From assembly GCF_023218175.1 (NCBI RefSeq), contig NZ_JALPTH010000004.1, forward strand, positions 186,001 to 250,000: 64,000 nucleotides of DNA. The letters run 5' to 3'. The translations under genes and the position numbers were made by a program. How positions within the stretch are numbered: position 1 is the stretch's first letter; the number at the start of each line of letters is the position of its first letter. This DNA comes from Streptomyces lichenis (lineage in GTDB: Bacteria; Actinomycetota; Actinomycetes; Streptomycetales; Streptomycetaceae). The notes under the pieces were generated by a model. It made no database searches. It saw only the letters and a program-made list of their open reading frames with translations, and had not been told where the DNA came from. Shown here piece by piece: positions 1 to 10,260 of the stretch.

Positions 1-1
1 C

Positions 2-373
2 GCCGTGGACGGCCGCACCGGCGAGTCCGCCTCGGTGCCCGCCATCGAGGTGGCCGCCCTCGACCCCACCGGCGCGGGGGACGTGTTCGTCGCCGGATTC
101 CTCACCGGCACCCTGGCCGGCTGGCCGCTCGCCGACCGGCTCGCCTTCGCCGGACTGACCGCCGCCCTGTCCGTACAGGAGTTCGGCGGTTCGCTGTCCG
201 CGCCCGGCTGGGTCGAGATCGCCGCCTGGTGGAACCTGGTGCAGGGTGCCGAGGGCCAGGACCCGGCGGCACTGCGCCGCTACGCCTTCCTGGTGCCCCT
301 GCTGCCCGTCCCGCTGCGCCCCTGGCCGCTGCGCCGCGCCGTCCCCACCATCGGCTTCGGCCGCTCCGCCTGA
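2..373 (+). CDS. PfkB-family carbohydrate kinase, C-terminal part (truncated by window edge)
   Basis: The reading frame is already open at the window edge, so only the last 123 residues are seen and the start lies outside. The fragment carries the PfkB signature 2 (DPTGAGDVFVAGFLTG), in which the Asp of GAGD is the catalytic base that activates the sugar hydroxyl for transfer of the ATP gamma-phosphate. Which sugar (ribose, fructose, adenosine or another) cannot be told from this end. The tail after residue 85 is rich in Pro, Leu and Arg and looks lineage-specific. It precedes phoH on the same strand with a 138-base gap. Confidence 0.85.
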   Translation, partial: AVDGRTGESASVPAIEVAALDPTGAGDVFVAGFLTGTLAGWPLADRLAFAGLTAALSVQEFGGSLSAPGWVEIAAWWNLVQGAEGQDPAALRRYAFLVPLLPVPLRPWPLRRAVPTIGFGRSA

Positions 374-511
374 GACCGGCGGCAGCCGGCGGCCTCCCGT
401 TCGCAAATCCCTTCGGTGTTGTCGGTGGCACGTCGTACGCTGGAGAACCAGAGGTTGTCGATCGGCGAGAACCCTGCAACAGGAGGTATGCGCAGGCCAC
501 AAGGCCGGCCC

Positions 512-1537
512 ATGACTCAGTCAGACACAGCCCAGACGCAGGCGCAGGCACAGGCCCGGTTCGCCGTCCCGGCCAAGCACCCCATGGTGACGGTCCTCGG
601 CTCCGGAGACTCGCTGCTGCGCGTGATCGAGCAGGCGTTCCCGGCCGCCGACATCCATGTCCGGGGCAACGAGGTCAGCGCGATGGGTCCGCCGGGCGAG
701 GTCGCCCTGATCCAGCGCCTGTTCGACGAGATGATGCTCGTGCTCCGCACCGGGCAGCCGATGACGGAGGACGCCGTGGAACGCTCGATCGCCATGCTCC
801 GGGCGAGCGACGACGGCTCCGCGGAGCCCGGCCAGGAGACCCCGGCCGAGGTGCTCACCCAGAACATCCTCTCCAGCCGCGGCCGCACCATCCGCCCCAA
901 GACGCTCAACCAGAAGCGCTATGTCGACGCCATCGACAAGCACACCGTGGTCTTCGGCATCGGCCCCGCCGGCACCGGCAAGACGTATCTGGCCATGGCC
1001 AAGGCGGTCCAGGCCCTGCAGTCCAAGCAGGTCACCCGGATCATCCTGACCCGGCCGGCCGTCGAGGCGGGGGAGCGGCTCGGCTTCCTGCCCGGCACGC
1101 TCTACGAGAAGATCGACCCCTATCTGCGGCCGCTGTACGACGCGCTGCACGACATGCTCGACCCCGACTCCATCCCCCGCCTGATGGCGGCGGGCACCAT
1201 CGAGGTCGCGCCCCTGGCGTACATGCGGGGCAGAACTCTGAATGACGCCTTCATCATCCTGGACGAGGCGCAGAACACGAACCCCGAGCAGATGAAGATG
1301 TTCCTCACCCGCCTGGGCTTCGACTCCAAGATCGTCATCACCGGTGACGTGACCCAGATCGACCTGCCCGGCGGCACCAGGAGCGGGCTGAAGCAGGTGC
1401 AGGACATCCTGGACGGGGTACCAGACGTCCACTTCTCCCGGCTCACCTCCCAGGACGTGGTCCGGCACAAGCTCGTGGGCCGTATCGTCGACGCGTACGA
1501 GAAGTACGACACCCAGAACGGCCAGAGCGGGAAGTAG
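512..1537 (+). CDS. phoH: PhoH-family P-loop ATPase
   Basis: A PhoH-like nucleotide-binding protein of 341 residues. The P-loop GPAGTGKT lies near residues 151-158 and the Walker B-like stretch IILDEAQN near 250, both typical of this family, which is linked to RNA metabolism and phosphate stress; its biochemical role is not settled. The N-terminal ~100 residues form the KH-like part. The ATG at 512 (MTQSDTAQ) is chosen by family length and sequence; the AGGAGG at 481 lies too close to an ATG at 488 and rather far from 512, so the start is not certain. ybeY follows after 12 bases, and phoH-ybeY-CNNM is a conserved actinobacterial operon. Confidence 0.92.
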   Translation: MTQSDTAQTQAQAQARFAVPAKHPMVTVLGSGDSLLRVIEQAFPAADIHVRGNEVSAMGPPGEVALIQRLFDEMMLVLRTGQPMTEDAVERSIAMLRASDDGSAEPGQETPAEVLTQNILSSRGRTIRPKTLNQKRYVDAIDKHTVVFGIGPAGTGKTYLAMAKAVQALQSKQVTRIILTRPAVEAGERLGFLPGTLYEKIDPYLRPLYDALHDMLDPDSIPRLMAAGTIEVAPLAYMRGRTLNDAFIILDEAQNTNPEQMKMFLTRLGFDSKIVITGDVTQIDLPGGTRSGLKQVQDILDGVPDVHFSRLTSQDVVRHKLVGRIVDAYEKYDTQNGQSGK

Positions 1538-1549
1538 ACCGAACAGCAC

Positions 1550-2047
1550 ATGTCCATCGACGTCAACAACGAGTCCGGCACCGAGGTCGACGAACAGGCG
1601 ATCCTCGACATCGCCCGGTACGCGCTCACCAGGATGCGCATCCACCCCCTCTCCGAGCTGTCGGTGATCGTGGTGGACGCCGAGGCGATGGAGCAGCTCC
1701 ACATCCAGTGGATGGACCTCCCCGGACCCACGGACGTCATGTCCTTCCCGATGGACGAGCTGCGTCCGCCGGCCAAGGACGAGGAGGAGCCCCCGCAGGG
1801 ACTCCTCGGCGACATCGTGCTCTGCCCCGAGGTCGCGGCCCAGCAGGGCGAGCAGGCCCCCACCGGCCACTCCATGGACGAGGAGCTCCAGCTCCTCACC
1901 GTCCACGGCGTGCTCCACCTGCTGGGCTACGACCACGAGGAGCCCGACGAGAAGGCCGAGATGTTCGGCCTCCAGGCGGCGATCGTCGATGGCTGGCGCG
2001 CGGAGAAGGGCCACACCGGCCCCTCCCCGGCGCCGACCGTCTCATGA
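1550..2047 (+). CDS. ybeY: Endoribonuclease YbeY (rRNA maturation)
   Basis: A single-domain metal-dependent endoribonuclease of 165 residues that acts in 16S rRNA 3'-end maturation and ribosome quality control. The zinc-binding motif [11 protein letters not shown] is present, with ligands at about His119, His123 and His129, preceded by the conserved [10 protein letters not shown] segment at 61-70. The last ~20 residues (after WRAEKGHT) are a Pro/Ala-rich tail beyond the conserved domain. Its TGA stop overlaps the ATG of the next gene (ATGA), which indicates translational coupling. Confidence 0.95.
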   Translation: MSIDVNNESGTEVDEQAILDIARYALTRMRIHPLSELSVIVVDAEAMEQLHIQWMDLPGPTDVMSFPMDELRPPAKDEEEPPQGLLGDIVLCPEVAAQQGEQAPTGHSMDEELQLLTVHGVLHLLGYDHEEPDEKAEMFGLQAAIVDGWRAEKGHTGPSPAPTVS

Positions 2048-3330
2048 CCGCCCCCCTGGTCGGCGGCGCGATCGCGCTGCTCGTGGTCGCCTGGCTGGCC
2101 GCCTGCGCCGAGGCCGGGCTCGCCCGGGTCTCCAGCTTCCGCGCCGCCGAGGCCGTACGCCAGGGCCGCCGCGGCGCCGAGAAGCTCGCCCAGGTCGCCT
2201 CCGACCCCACCCGCTACCTCAACCTCGCCCTGCTCATCCGGGTCGCCTGCGAGATGGCCGCCGGAGTGCTGGTCACCTACGCCTGCCTCGCCGAGTTCCG
2301 CGAGACCTGGGCGGCACTGCTGGTCGCCATGGGCGTGATGGTCCTCGTCTCCTACGTCGCCGTCGGCGTCTCGCCCCGCACCATCGGCCGCCAGCACCCG
2401 CTGAACACCGCGACCGCCTCCGCGTACGTCCTGCTGCCGCTGGCCCGGGTCCTCGGCCCCGTCCCCCAGCTGCTCATCCTCATCGGCAACGCCCTCACCC
2501 CCGGCAAGGGCTTCCGCAAGGGCCCCTTCGCCTCCGAGGCCGAACTGCGCGCCATGGTCGACTACGCCGAGCAGGAGTCGCTGATCGAGGCCGAGGAGCG
2601 CCGCATGGTGCACTCCGTCTTCGAACTGGGCGACACCCTGGTCCGCGAGGTCATGGTGCCGCGCACCGACCTGGTCTCCATCGAGCGGTACAAGACCGTC
2701 CGCCAGGCCCTCACCCTCGCCCTGCGCTCCGGCTTCTCCCGGATCCCGGTCACCGGGGACAGCGAGGACGACATCGTCGGCATCGTCTACCTCAAGGACC
2801 TGGTCAGGAAGACGCACGTCAACCGCGAGGCCGAGTCCGACCAGGTCGCCACCGCGATGCGCGCCGCCAGCTTCGTCCCCGACACCAAGAACGCCGGCGA
2901 CCTGCTGCGCGAGATGCAGCGCGAGCGCAACCACTGCGCCGTGGTCATCGACGAGTACGGCAGCACCGCCGGGATCGTCACCATCGAGGACATCCTGGAG
3001 GAGATCGTCGGCGAGATCACCGACGAGTACGACCGCGAGCTGCCGCCCGTCGAGGAGCTGGGCGACGGCTCCTTCCGGGTCACCGCCCGCCTCGACATCG
3101 GCGACCTCGGCGAGCTGTTCGGCCTGGACGCCTACGACGACGAGGACGTGGAGACGGTCGGCGGACTGCTTGCCAAGGCCCTGGGCCGCGTCCCCATCGC
3201 CGGTGCCGCCGCCGAGGTCGAGCTGCCCGACGGGCGCGGGCTGCGGCTGACCGCCGAGTCCCCGGCCGGCCGCCGCAACAAGATCGTCACCGTGCTCGCC
3301 GAACCGGTCGGGAAGGAGCCCGCCGCATGA
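2044..3330 (+). CDS. Hemolysin-family (CNNM/CorC-type) membrane protein with CBS pair
   Basis: A 428-residue membrane protein of the DUF21-CBS-CorC_HlyC architecture. Hydrophobic segments fill roughly residues 1-150 (DUF21 transmembrane domain). The first CBS motif begins at [10 protein letters not shown] near residue 204, the second covers about 271-325 (ending [15 protein letters not shown]), and a CorC_HlyC domain covers about 342-419. Homologues are implicated in divalent-cation (Mg/Co) transport or efflux; the old name hemolysin is not a proven activity. The ATG overlaps the ybeY stop, and the downstream gene overlaps in the same way, so four genes from phoH probably share one transcript. 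Confidence 0.9.
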   Translation: MTAPLVGGAIALLVVAWLAACAEAGLARVSSFRAAEAVRQGRRGAEKLAQVASDPTRYLNLALLIRVACEMAAGVLVTYACLAEFRETWAALLVAMGVMVLVSYVAVGVSPRTIGRQHPLNTATASAYVLLPLARVLGPVPQLLILIGNALTPGKGFRKGPFASEAELRAMVDYAEQESLIEAEERRMVHSVFELGDTLVREVMVPRTDLVSIERYKTVRQALTLALRSGFSRIPVTGDSEDDIVGIVYLKDLVRKTHVNREAESDQVATAMRAASFVPDTKNAGDLLREMQRERNHCAVVIDEYGSTAGIVTIEDILEEIVGEITDEYDRELPPVEELGDGSFRVTARLDIGDLGELFGLDAYDDEDVETVGGLLAKALGRVPIAGAAAEVELPDGRGLRLTAESPAGRRNKIVTVLAEPVGKEPAA

Positions 3331-3698
3331 CCTCCCGGCCCATGACCGCCGCCCGGCTCCGCGCCTTCTGCCTCTCCTTCAACGACGCGGCCGAGGAGTT
3401 CCCGTTCAGCCCGGAGACCTCGGTCTTCAAGGTCGCCGGCAAGCTGTTCGCCCTCTCCGCCCTGGACGCCCGCCCGCTCACCGTCAACCTCAAGTGCGAG
3501 CCGGAGAACGCGGTGCGGCTGCGCACCGAGCACCCCGAGGCGGTCGCCCCGGGCTACCACATGAACAAGCGCCACTGGAACACGGTCACCGTCGCCGCGC
3601 TGCCCGAGAAGACGGTGCGCGAGCTGATCGAGGACTCCTACGACCTGGTCGTCGCCGGCCTCCCCCGCGCCGTACGCCTCCGCCTGGACCGCCCGTAA
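3327..3698 (+). CDS. MmcQ/YjbR family protein
   Basis: A 123-residue protein of the MmcQ/YjbR fold (DUF1801-like double-wing). Family features are the N-terminal FPFSPETSVFKVAGKLFAL, the middle VNLKCEPENAVRLR and the HMNKRHWNTV segment. These proteins are thought to bind nucleic acid or small ligands, but no reaction is established. The ATG at 3327 overlaps the preceding stop (ATGA). It is the last gene of the phoH-ybeY-CNNM group before a new promoter at about 3718. Confidence 0.85.
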   Translation: MTSRPMTAARLRAFCLSFNDAAEEFPFSPETSVFKVAGKLFALSALDARPLTVNLKCEPENAVRLRTEHPEAVAPGYHMNKRHWNTVTVAALPEKTVRELIEDSYDLVVAGLPRAVRLRLDRP

Positions 3699-3729
3699 CC
3701 ACCGGTCGTACCGGGCCTATGCTCGGGGC

Positions 3730-4131
3730 ATGACGCAGAGCAACGAGCAGCCCCCCGCCGGTCAGGCAGCTTCCGGCGACCTCTCCGCCGAGGCCCTGTC
3801 CGCCGAGGACCGCAAGATCATCACCCTGGCGCGCAGCGCCCGCGCCCGCAACGGCGTCGCCGAGGGCGCGGCCGTCCGCGACGAGACCGGCCGCACCTAT
3901 GTCGCCGGCACCGTGGACCTGCCCTCCCTGCGGCTCAGCGCGCTGCGGACCGCCGTCGCCATGGCCGTCGCCAGCGGAGCCACCTCGCTGGAGGCCGCCG
4001 CCGTGGTGTCCGGCGCCGAGACCGCCACCGAGGAGGACCGGGCCGCCGTCCGCGACCTCGGCGGCGCCGCCACCCCCGTACTGCTCGCCGGCCCCGACGG
4101 CACCCTGCGCACCCGCGTCACCGCCGGCTGA
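3730..4131 (+). CDS. Cytidine deaminase-like protein without the catalytic zinc motifs
   Basis: In streptomycetes the gene just before era is usually annotated cytidine deaminase. The 133-residue product keeps the fold-level pattern (RSARARNGVAEGAAVRDETGRTYVAGTV, then LSALRTAVAMAVASGA), but has no H/C-A-E motif and no PCxxC. The protein contains no cysteine at all, so it cannot bind the catalytic zinc; I infer a regulatory, structural or degenerate role. TATGCT at 3718-3723 sits 6 bases before the ATG, so the transcript is probably leaderless. era follows with its own -10 element. Confidence 0.75.
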   Translation: MTQSNEQPPAGQAASGDLSAEALSAEDRKIITLARSARARNGVAEGAAVRDETGRTYVAGTVDLPSLRLSALRTAVAMAVASGATSLEAAAVVSGAETATEEDRAAVRDLGGAATPVLLAGPDGTLRTRVTAG

Positions 4132-4201
4132 CCACCCCGCCCGGCGGGGCGGACCGGACAGGGGTACGAGACGGGGCCGGGGATCGGGGACAATGACCCC
4201 C

Positions 4202-5158
4202 ATGAGCGTTCGCACCCCTGCTTCCGAGACCTCCGACTCCGGGGCCGCCCACCGGGCCGGCTTCGCCTGCTTCGTCGGCCGCCCCAACGCCGGCAAGTCC
4301 ACCCTCACGAACGCTCTGGTCGGGCAGAAGGTGGCCATCACCTCCAACCGCCCGCAGACCACCCGGCACACCGTGCGCGGCATCGTGCACCGCCCGGACG
4401 CCCAGCTGGTCCTGGTGGACACCCCCGGGCTGCACAAGCCCCGCACCCTGCTCGGCGAGCGGCTCAACGACGTGGTGCGCACCACCTGGGCCGAGGTCGA
4501 CGTGATCGGCTTCTGCCTGCCCGCCGACCAGAAGGTGGGCCCCGGCGACACGTACATCGCCAAGGAGCTGGCCGGGATCAAGAAGACGCCCAAGGTCGCC
4601 ATCGTCACCAAGACCGACCTGGTCGACTCCAAGCGGCTGGCCGAGCAGCTCATCGCCGTCGACCGGCTGGGCCAGGAGCTCGGCATCGAGTGGGCCGAGA
4701 TCGTGCCCGTCTCGGCGACCGGCGGCAAGCAGGTCCAGCTCGTCGCCGACCTGCTGATCCCGCTGCTGCCCGAGTCCCCGCCGCTGTACCCGGAGGGCGA
4801 CCTCACCGACGAGCCCGAGCAGGTCATGGTCGCCGAGCTGATCCGCGAGGCCGCGCTGGAAGGCGTACGGGACGAGCTGCCGCACTCCATCGCGGTGGTC
4901 GTCGAGGAGATGATCCCCCGCGAGGACCGCCCCGCCGACAAGCCGCTGCTCGACATCCACGCCAACGTCTACATCGAGCGCCCCAGCCAGAAGGGCATCA
5001 TCATCGGCCCCAAGGGCTCCCGCCTCAAGGAGGTCGGCACCAAGTCCCGGAAGCACATCGAGGCCCTGCTCGGCACCCCGGTCTTCCTGGACCTGCACGT
5101 CAAGGTCGCCAAGGACTGGCAGCGCGACCCCAAGCAGCTCCGCAAGCTCGGCTTCTAG
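4202..5158 (+). CDS. era: GTPase Era
   Basis: The essential GTPase that binds the 3' end of 16S rRNA during 30S assembly; 318 residues. Visible G motifs are G1 GRPNAGKS (26-33), G3 DTPGLH and a G4 of TKTD type in place of NKxD. The C-terminal KH domain carries IIIGPKGSRLKEVG. The ATG at 4202 is preferred to the one at 4193 because GACAAT at 4189-4194 is placed 7 bases upstream, as in a leaderless promoter, and because the shorter form matches relatives. The final residues LRKLGF are typical of the family. Confidence 0.96.
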   Translation: MSVRTPASETSDSGAAHRAGFACFVGRPNAGKSTLTNALVGQKVAITSNRPQTTRHTVRGIVHRPDAQLVLVDTPGLHKPRTLLGERLNDVVRTTWAEVDVIGFCLPADQKVGPGDTYIAKELAGIKKTPKVAIVTKTDLVDSKRLAEQLIAVDRLGQELGIEWAEIVPVSATGGKQVQLVADLLIPLLPESPPLYPEGDLTDEPEQVMVAELIREAALEGVRDELPHSIAVVVEEMIPREDRPADKPLLDIHANVYIERPSQKGIIIGPKGSRLKEVGTKSRKHIEALLGTPVFLDLHVKVAKDWQRDPKQLRKLGF

Positions 5159-5303
5159 CCCCTCCCTCCCCCTTCCGGACCTGACGGTCGGCTCCCCGTC
5201 TCCACGGCCACTCGAAGCGCTCCGTGGTCTGCCGGAGATGGGGCGACACCGCGGGCGACCTCGCCATTCCCGGACGTGATGTCCGCCTCAGGCCACCATC
5301 AGC

Positions 5304-5369
5304 TGCGAAGGCGCGGCCCAGGCCGCGGTTGGCACCGGTGACAAGGGCGATGGAGTTGTTGGTGTCCAT
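5304..5369 (-). pseudogene. 5' stub of a short-chain dehydrogenase/reductase gene
   Basis: On the minus strand an ATG at 5369 opens a textbook SDR N-terminus, MDTNNSIALVTGANRGLGRA, with the TGxxxGxG cofactor motif. After codon 22 (about 5304) the similarity stops abruptly and the frame continues as unrelated basic sequence towards era. A full SDR needs about 240 residues, so over 90 percent of the gene is gone. It is divergent from the MerR gene at 5445, the usual arrangement of a MerR regulator and its target. Confidence 0.6.
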
Positions 5370-5386
5370 GCCCGGTACGCTGAAAG

Positions 5387-5402
5387 CTGACACCGACGTC
5401 AG
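5387..5402. promoter_or_regulatory. Candidate MerR operator (CTGAC-N6-GTCAG)
   Basis: An inverted repeat with perfect 5-base arms and a 6-base spacer lies between the SDR stub and the MerR gene, 43 bases upstream of the MerR start. Position and symmetry suggest the site where the MerR-type protein controls the divergent promoters; this is inference only. Confidence 0.35.
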
Positions 5403-5444
5403 AGGCAAGTGCCGACCGTCAGGACCTCGGCGAGAGGAATCACC

Positions 5445-5822
5445 ATGACCGTCACGGAGGCTGCGGCCGAGCGGCTGGTCCGGATCGGCGAGGTGGCCCG
5501 GAGCGCCGGTGTCTCGGTACGCGCCGTGCGCTACTACGAGCAGCAGGGGCTGCTCACAGCGGAGCGCAGCCCGTCCGGCCAGCGCCTCTACCGGCAGGAC
5601 ACCGTCACCCTGGTGCGCTTCTTCCAGCAGATGTTCGCCGCCGGTCTGACCAGCCGAAGGATCGCGGAACTCCTCCCATGCTGGGACACCGGGCACACCG
5701 ACGCCGAGCAACGATCCATGCTGCGTGCCGAGCGCGACCGCATCCAGGCCAAGGTCGACGACCTGCAGGCCGCCCTGGACCGCCTCGACGAGGTCATCGC
5801 GGTCACGGACACGCACCCGTAG
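5445..5822 (+). CDS. MerR-family transcriptional regulator
   Basis: A 125-residue regulator with an N-terminal winged helix-turn-helix (RIGEVARSAGVSVRAVRYYEQQGLL, about residues 11-35) and a C-terminal coiled-coil dimerisation helix (SMLRAERDRIQAKVDDLQAALDRL). It has only one cysteine (LPCWDTGH region) and no C-terminal metal-binding cysteine cluster, so it resembles the small redox/drug or SDR-linked MerR proteins more than metal sensors. The start is the ATG after AGAGGA at 5433. Its apparent partner, an SDR gene, survives only as a stub, so the regulator may be an orphan. Confidence 0.88.
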   Translation: MTVTEAAAERLVRIGEVARSAGVSVRAVRYYEQQGLLTAERSPSGQRLYRQDTVTLVRFFQQMFAAGLTSRRIAELLPCWDTGHTDAEQRSMLRAERDRIQAKVDDLQAALDRLDEVIAVTDTHP

Positions 5823-5842
5823 GCCCGGCCGGCCGTCGCCCG

Positions 5843-6121
5843 TCAGGCGCCCTCGTTCAGTACGCGGGTGATCAGCTCGCGTTGGGCGTCGGTGAGTGCC
5901 GGGTCGGCGCAGTGCACGGTGTGTCCGTCCACCGCGATCGTGTAGCTGAAGCCGTCCGGGACGACGGAGGGAGGCATCCGGGTGCCTTCCGCGAGGACCG
6001 CCTTTGCCAGGGCGTGCCACTCGTCCGCGTCCGGGCGGGCCGTGGTGTCCACCTCCGCCTGTCGTTCGATGCCGGCGAAGCCGCCGGTGCGTGTCACTGA
6101 GATCCGCATGATGGGCGCCAT
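5843..6121 (-). CDS. Emfourin-like protealysin inhibitor
   Basis: A 92-residue protein that matches the emfourin family of small inhibitors of protealysin-like M4 proteases: the opening MRISVTRTGGFAGIERQAEVD, the SYTIAVDG strand and the closing DAQRELITRVL are characteristic. Emfourins are normally encoded right beside their target protease and block its active site in the cytoplasm. Here the protease gene (6769-7872, same strand) is separated by a divergently read DinB gene. GGAGG at 9 bases before the ATG at 6121 supports that start; a later ATG at 6109 is possible. Confidence 0.8.
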   Translation of the reverse strand: MAPIMRISVTRTGGFAGIERQAEVDTTARPDADEWHALAKAVLAEGTRMPPSVVPDGFSYTIAVDGHTVHCADPALTDAQRELITRVLNEGA

Positions 6122-6219
6122 GGTCGGTATCCTCCGGCGGCCCCGGTGGACCGGTCCAGTACGCCGGGGAGCGCCGTCATGACGAGAGTCGGACGAGAGT
6201 CGAAGGAAGGAAGATCACG

Positions 6220-6729
6220 ATGACCTGGTCCATTCCGCAGATCACCGTCGGTGCGGAACGACGCCTTCTGGAGGTGGCCCTTGACCGCAACCGGAGCGAG
6301 CTGATCAACACGGTGCGCGGACTGTCCGAGGCGGAGTCCCGCCGGCGCCTCGTCGCGTCGCCGACAACTCCCATCGGGCTGCTCAAGCACGCCGCGGTGG
6401 CCGAACGGATCTGGTTCCAGCATGTGCTGGCCGGAGTGCCCAAGGACGCCATCGAGGGCGGGACGATCGCGGGTGACGCCAGCTTCGTCGTCGCCGACGG
6501 CGACACCGTGGCCGAGGTGATCGCCGAGTTCGAGCGCGTCAGCGAGCGCTCCCGTCGGATCGCCGCCGGTTTCGACCTCGACCACCTCACCATCCACCCC
6601 GACCTCGGTGACGTCACCCTGCGCTTCATCTACCTCCTCCTCATCGAGGACTTCGCACGGCACGCCGGCCACGGCGACATCCTGCGCGAGCAGATCAGAC
6701 CGCCTGGCGCGCCCGCCACCATGCCCTAG
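6220..6729 (+). CDS. DinB-superfamily protein (DUF664-like, possibly mycothiol-dependent)
   Basis: A 169-residue four-helix-bundle protein. The metal-ligand histidines typical of DinB/DUF664 are visible: KHAAVAERIWFQH in helix 2 and FARHAGHGDILREQI near the C-terminus. Members include mycothiol-dependent transferases and hydrolases; the substrate here is unknown. The RBS AAGGAAGG lies 10 bases before the ATG. It sits, in opposite orientation, between the emfourin-like gene and the M4 protease that the inhibitor presumably targets, and so looks like an insertion into that pair. Confidence 0.85.
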   Translation: MTWSIPQITVGAERRLLEVALDRNRSELINTVRGLSEAESRRRLVASPTTPIGLLKHAAVAERIWFQHVLAGVPKDAIEGGTIAGDASFVVADGDTVAEVIAEFERVSERSRRIAAGFDLDHLTIHPDLGDVTLRFIYLLLIEDFARHAGHGDILREQIRPPGAPATMP

Positions 6730-6768
6730 GGGCCGCCGTCAGCCCGTCCGGCCCGGGAGCGCGGCGCG

Positions 6769-7872
6769 TCAGTCGTCCTCCTCGGCCGGTAGGCCCACCG
6801 TGGACCAGGCCTTCACCAGGGCCTCGTCCTCCGCGCCGCCGGGGCCGAAGCGGGCCCGGGCGGTCTTGACGGTCAGCCGGGAGAAGTCGGCGAACTCGGC
6901 GTCCACCGCCAGCTCGCCGCCGGTCAGGGTGTCGTACCAGACCTGTCCGGCCCGCTCCCAGGCCGGGCCGCCGAGGGCGGTGGCGAAGAGGTAGAAGGCG
7001 TGGTTGGGGATGCCGGAGTTGATGTGGACGCCGCCGTTGTCGCTGCTGGTGCGCACATAGTCGGCCATCCTCGCGGGCTGTGGGTCCTTGCCCAGGGCCG
7101 GGTCGTCGTAGGCGGTGCCGGGCGCCTTCAGGGAGCGCAGCCCCTCCCCGGAGACGTCCGGCGCCAGGATGCCCGCGCCCACCAGCCAGTCGGCCTGCTC
7201 GGCGCTCTGGCCCAGGGCGCGCTGCTTGACCAGGGAGCCGAAGACGTCGGACACCGACTCGTTGAGCGCGCCGGACTGGCCCTGGTAGGCGAGGTCGGCG
7301 GTGTACTGGGTGAGGCCGTGCGCCAGCTCGTGGGCGATGACGTCGAGCGCGAGGGTGAAGTCGAGGAAGATCCGCCCGTCCCCGTCGCCGAAGACCATCT
7401 GGCCGCCGTTCCAGAAGGCGTTGTCGTAGTCGCGGTCGTAGTGGACCGTGGCGTTCAGCGGGAGTCCGGCGCCGTCGATGGAGTCCCGGCCGTAGACCGC
7501 GCAGAGCAGGTCGTGGGTGGCGCCGAGCCCGGCGTAGGCGCGGTTGACCGTGGCGTCCCGCAGGGGCGGCTCGCCCTCGCCGCGCACCCGGGTGCCGGGC
7601 AGCGCGGTGCGGTGCTCCGCGTCGTAGACGGTGCGCCGGGGTTCCGCGGCGGCGGTGCCGGCAGAGCGGGGCGCCGGCGGCAGCGCGGGGGTCACGCCGG
7701 CCCGCCGGGCGGCCCGCAGCGCGGCGTCCCGGGCGAGGGTCCGGCGGGCGGCCTGGGCGATGTCCGCGTCCTCGGCGCTCGCCAGCCGGTCGAGGACATG
7801 CGGGGGGACGATGGTGCACAGGGTGGGGACACGGCTGTCGACGGACGACGTCCCGAAGGGGGATTGGTTCAT
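6769..7872 (-). CDS. Protealysin-like M4 metallopeptidase
   Basis: A 367-residue thermolysin-family protease of the protealysin subgroup. There is no signal peptide; instead the short N-terminal propeptide begins CTIVPPHVLDRL (residues 19-30), the hallmark propeptide motif of protealysins. The zinc site is HELAH (181-185) with Glu205 in ALNESVSD, and the catalytic His is in GGVHINSG (about 283). Such proteases are made in the cytoplasm and leave by a non-classical route. The emfourin-like inhibitor gene lies 650 bases downstream beyond dinB. ATG at 7872 is chosen because longer forms have no family similarity. Confidence 0.92.
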   Translation of the reverse strand: MNQSPFGTSSVDSRVPTLCTIVPPHVLDRLASAEDADIAQAARRTLARDAALRAARRAGVTPALPPAPRSAGTAAAEPRRTVYDAEHRTALPGTRVRGEGEPPLRDATVNRAYAGLGATHDLLCAVYGRDSIDGAGLPLNATVHYDRDYDNAFWNGGQMVFGDGDGRIFLDFTLALDVIAHELAHGLTQYTADLAYQGQSGALNESVSDVFGSLVKQRALGQSAEQADWLVGAGILAPDVSGEGLRSLKAPGTAYDDPALGKDPQPARMADYVRTSSDNGGVHINSGIPNHAFYLFATALGGPAWERAGQVWYDTLTGGELAVDAEFADFSRLTVKTARARFGPGGAEDEALVKAWSTVGLPAEEDD

Positions 7873-8029
7873 GCACACAGCGTGACACTGCGGGGAAGTG
7901 CTGTCACCAGTGGTGACGAGTGTGCGCCACAAAGCGTGATATAGGACTAATTGACGTACCACCCCGTCGATCCCGCATACTGAAACGGCACCGCCGCTCC
8001 CCGTCCCCTCGGCTAGGCTGCTGGGCATC

Positions 8030-8077
8030 ATGCGTTTCGGGCTGCTTCTTCTTAGCTGCCGCGGCGAGGGCCTGTAG
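8030..8077 (+). CDS. leuA leader peptide (leucine attenuation)
   Basis: A 15-codon reading frame, ATG to TAG, encodes MRFGLLLLSCRGEGL, with four consecutive leucine codons (CTG CTT CTT CTT). The CTT codons are rare in this G+C-rich DNA, so they should act as a sensitive stall signal. It lies 108 bases upstream of leuA and is followed by alternative hairpins. This is the classic organisation of transcription attenuation: ribosomes stalled on Leu codons allow readthrough into leuA. Leucine leader peptides before leuA have been described in actinobacteria; the pairing partners here are inferred by eye. Confidence 0.8.
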   Translation: MRFGLLLLSCRGEGL

Positions 8078-8083
8078 TCGTAG

Positions 8084-9943
<1,860 letters not shown>

Positions 9944-10260
9944 CGGCCCCCGGACGGCCGCACGGCCGGACGACGAAGGCCGGCGGCCGGTACGGAGGCG
10001 GACTCCGTACCGGCCGCCGACCCCGCCACGCAGCTGCTGTTCCGGCGGTTGGAGCAGCTGCGGCAGGGGTACGAACCGACGGCGACCGCGACCCTGCGGT
10101 GATCCGCCCCGAGCCTCTTCCGGCCCGGGGCGCGGATGCGGAGGGCGAGGTTCGGCCAATGTCGGTGGCGATGTCTCGCCGAGGTGCTGACGGCACCTGA
10201 CCGATGTGGCTAACATCACGCCAACGCGGCAGAGTGGCCGACGGTTCTGGGAGGTGCGAC
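9944..10260. other. leuA-terB intergenic region with terminator and a possible gene remnant
   Basis: The first part is the leuA terminator. Just after it, 10019-10102 reads as 27 codons with coding-like third positions (DPATQLLFRRLEQLRQGYEP, then a short tail and TGA) but no start codon in frame. It may be the end of a decayed gene, or chance. The rest up to the terB RBS at 10250 shows nothing I can name. Confidence 0.3.
9982..10018 (+). terminator. Hairpin terminator of leuA
   Basis: A perfect 16-bp stem: GGCGGCCGGTACGGAG (9982-9997) pairs with 10003-10018 around a 5-base loop. It begins 38 bases after the leuA stop. No T-run follows, as is usual in streptomycetes. Confidence 0.75.

Noticed and set aside
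229..1245. Plus-strand frame overlapping phoH
   Set aside because: Arg/Pro/Gly-rich shadow; phoH in another frame has the P-loop and conserved blocks.
10019..10102. A small real gene after leuA
   Set aside because: 27 coding-like codons but no start codon in frame and partly within the terminator flank; at most a remnant.
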